Shown one piece after another: positions 63,694 to 64,000 of a stretch of DNA of 64,000 bases; the first letter of the stretch is position 1; the number at the start of each line of letters is the position of its first letter. Under the pieces are notes generated by a model that worked only from the letters and a program-made list of their open reading frames with translations, did not search any database and was not told where the DNA came from. Position numbers and translations under genes: made by a program. Origin of the DNA: Mycolicibacterium psychrotolerans (GTDB lineage Bacteria > Actinomycetota > Actinomycetes > Mycobacteriales > Mycobacteriaceae); the NCBI RefSeq assembly GCF_010729305.1, contig NZ_AP022574.1, positions 3,472,001 to 3,536,000 of the forward strand, written 5' to 3'.

Positions 63694-64000
63694 TCAGCGG
63701 CCGGGCAGTCGGGTGGTCACCTCTTGGAGCACCCACTCGTTTCCGTCGGGATCGCCGAACGTCGCCAGCGAGGTGTAGCTGCCCCCCTGCGCGCCGGGCC
63801 CGGCGACGCGGCCGACGGTGCCTGCCCGCTTGAACACCCCGGACTCGTCGTGGAACACCTCACTCACCTCGACGCCGCGGGCCAGCAATTCCTCGCGGGC
63901 GGCGAGGATGTCGTCGACCACCAACAGCAGTCCCTCGACCGACCCGGGGCCGGCACCGGAGACCCCGTCGCCGAAGATGACCGAGGCGGGTGAGCCGGGT
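63694..64000 (-). CDS. VOC-family protein, C-terminal part (cut by window end)
   Basis: The minus-strand frame is open to the end of the window, so the start lies beyond base 64000. The visible 101 residues contain LLLVVDDILAAREELLARGV, VSEVFHDESGVFKRA, and SYTSLATFGDPDGNEWVLQE, the second VOC module with its metal-ligand Glu (FGDPDGNEWVLQE). Convergent with the CrtU-like gene by 8 bases. Confidence 0.85.
   Translation of the reverse strand, partial: PGSPASVIFGDGVSGAGPGSVEGLLLVVDDILAAREELLARGVEVSEVFHDESGVFKRAGTVGRVAGPGAQGGSYTSLATFGDPDGNEWVLQEVTTRLPGR

Overview
The window is a high-GC actinobacterial chromosome segment and most probably comes from a rapidly growing mycobacterium (Mycolicibacterium-like). 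Supporting signs are F420/flavin-type LLM oxidoreductases, a deazaflavin-dependent (DDN-type) reductase, a cyclase-ATPase-LuxR regulator, a PepD/HtrA-like protease behind an MprA-box-like repeat, MazE3-type antitoxin, and a carotenoid cluster. No rRNA, tRNA, CRISPR array or intact insertion sequence was recognised.

Region 1 (1-20165) is the distal part of an extracellular contractile injection system (eCIS). All genes are on the + strand and most overlap by 4 bases: a DUF4255 (Cis16-like) terminator cut by the window start, an AAA+ ATPase, a small unknown, a CIS tube/LysM baseplate adaptor, a LysM-like protein, a spike split into gp27-like and gp5-like proteins, a PAAR-like tip, gp25, two large baseplate-wedge proteins, a gpI-like tail protein, a DUF6519 beta-helix protein and a small LysM-like protein. 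After a 133-base gap comes a DUF4157 protein with an HELTH motif and an SHH-type nuclease-like C-terminus, the likely cargo. Sheath and tube genes are not in the window and should lie upstream. Region 20166-20745 has no convincing gene but carries a perfect 162-bp tandem duplication.

Region 2 (20746-28163) holds a large cyclase/NB-ARC/LuxR regulator divergent from an FAD oxidoreductase, then three toxin-antitoxin modules within about 2.1 kb (MazEF, MazEF, VapBC) and a tiny membrane protein. Region 3 (28327-43719) is mixed metabolism: VOC proteins, an alpha/beta hydrolase, large-subunit catalase KatE, LLM and GMC oxidoreductases, ThiD, RibD-C/DHFR-like proteins, an HtrA-like protease, a zinc alcohol dehydrogenase, an SRPBCC protein and an FKBP lipoprotein. 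At 35429-35685 the remnants of an MmyB-type regulator and an SDR gene are fused back to back.

Region 4 (43726-52268) looks like one amine-metabolism unit: an RpiR-type regulator and class II glutamine amidotransferase on one strand, divergent from a five-gene operon of glutamine-synthetase-like ligase, APC permease, class III aminotransferase, amidohydrolase and Orn/Lys/Arg-type decarboxylase. The enzymes suggest gamma-glutamylation and breakdown of a diamine or polyamine, but the substrate is unknown.

Region 5 (52281-64000) has a TetR/SDR divergent pair with a clear palindromic operator, then a carotenoid cluster: lycopene cyclase, phytoene desaturase CrtI, a GT2 glycosyltransferase, a CruF-like hydratase and a CrtU-like desaturase. 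Interspersed are a flavin-binding PPOX protein, a YihY-type membrane protein and a CDP-alcohol phosphatidyltransferase. crtE and crtB are not in the window. The window ends inside a VOC-family gene.
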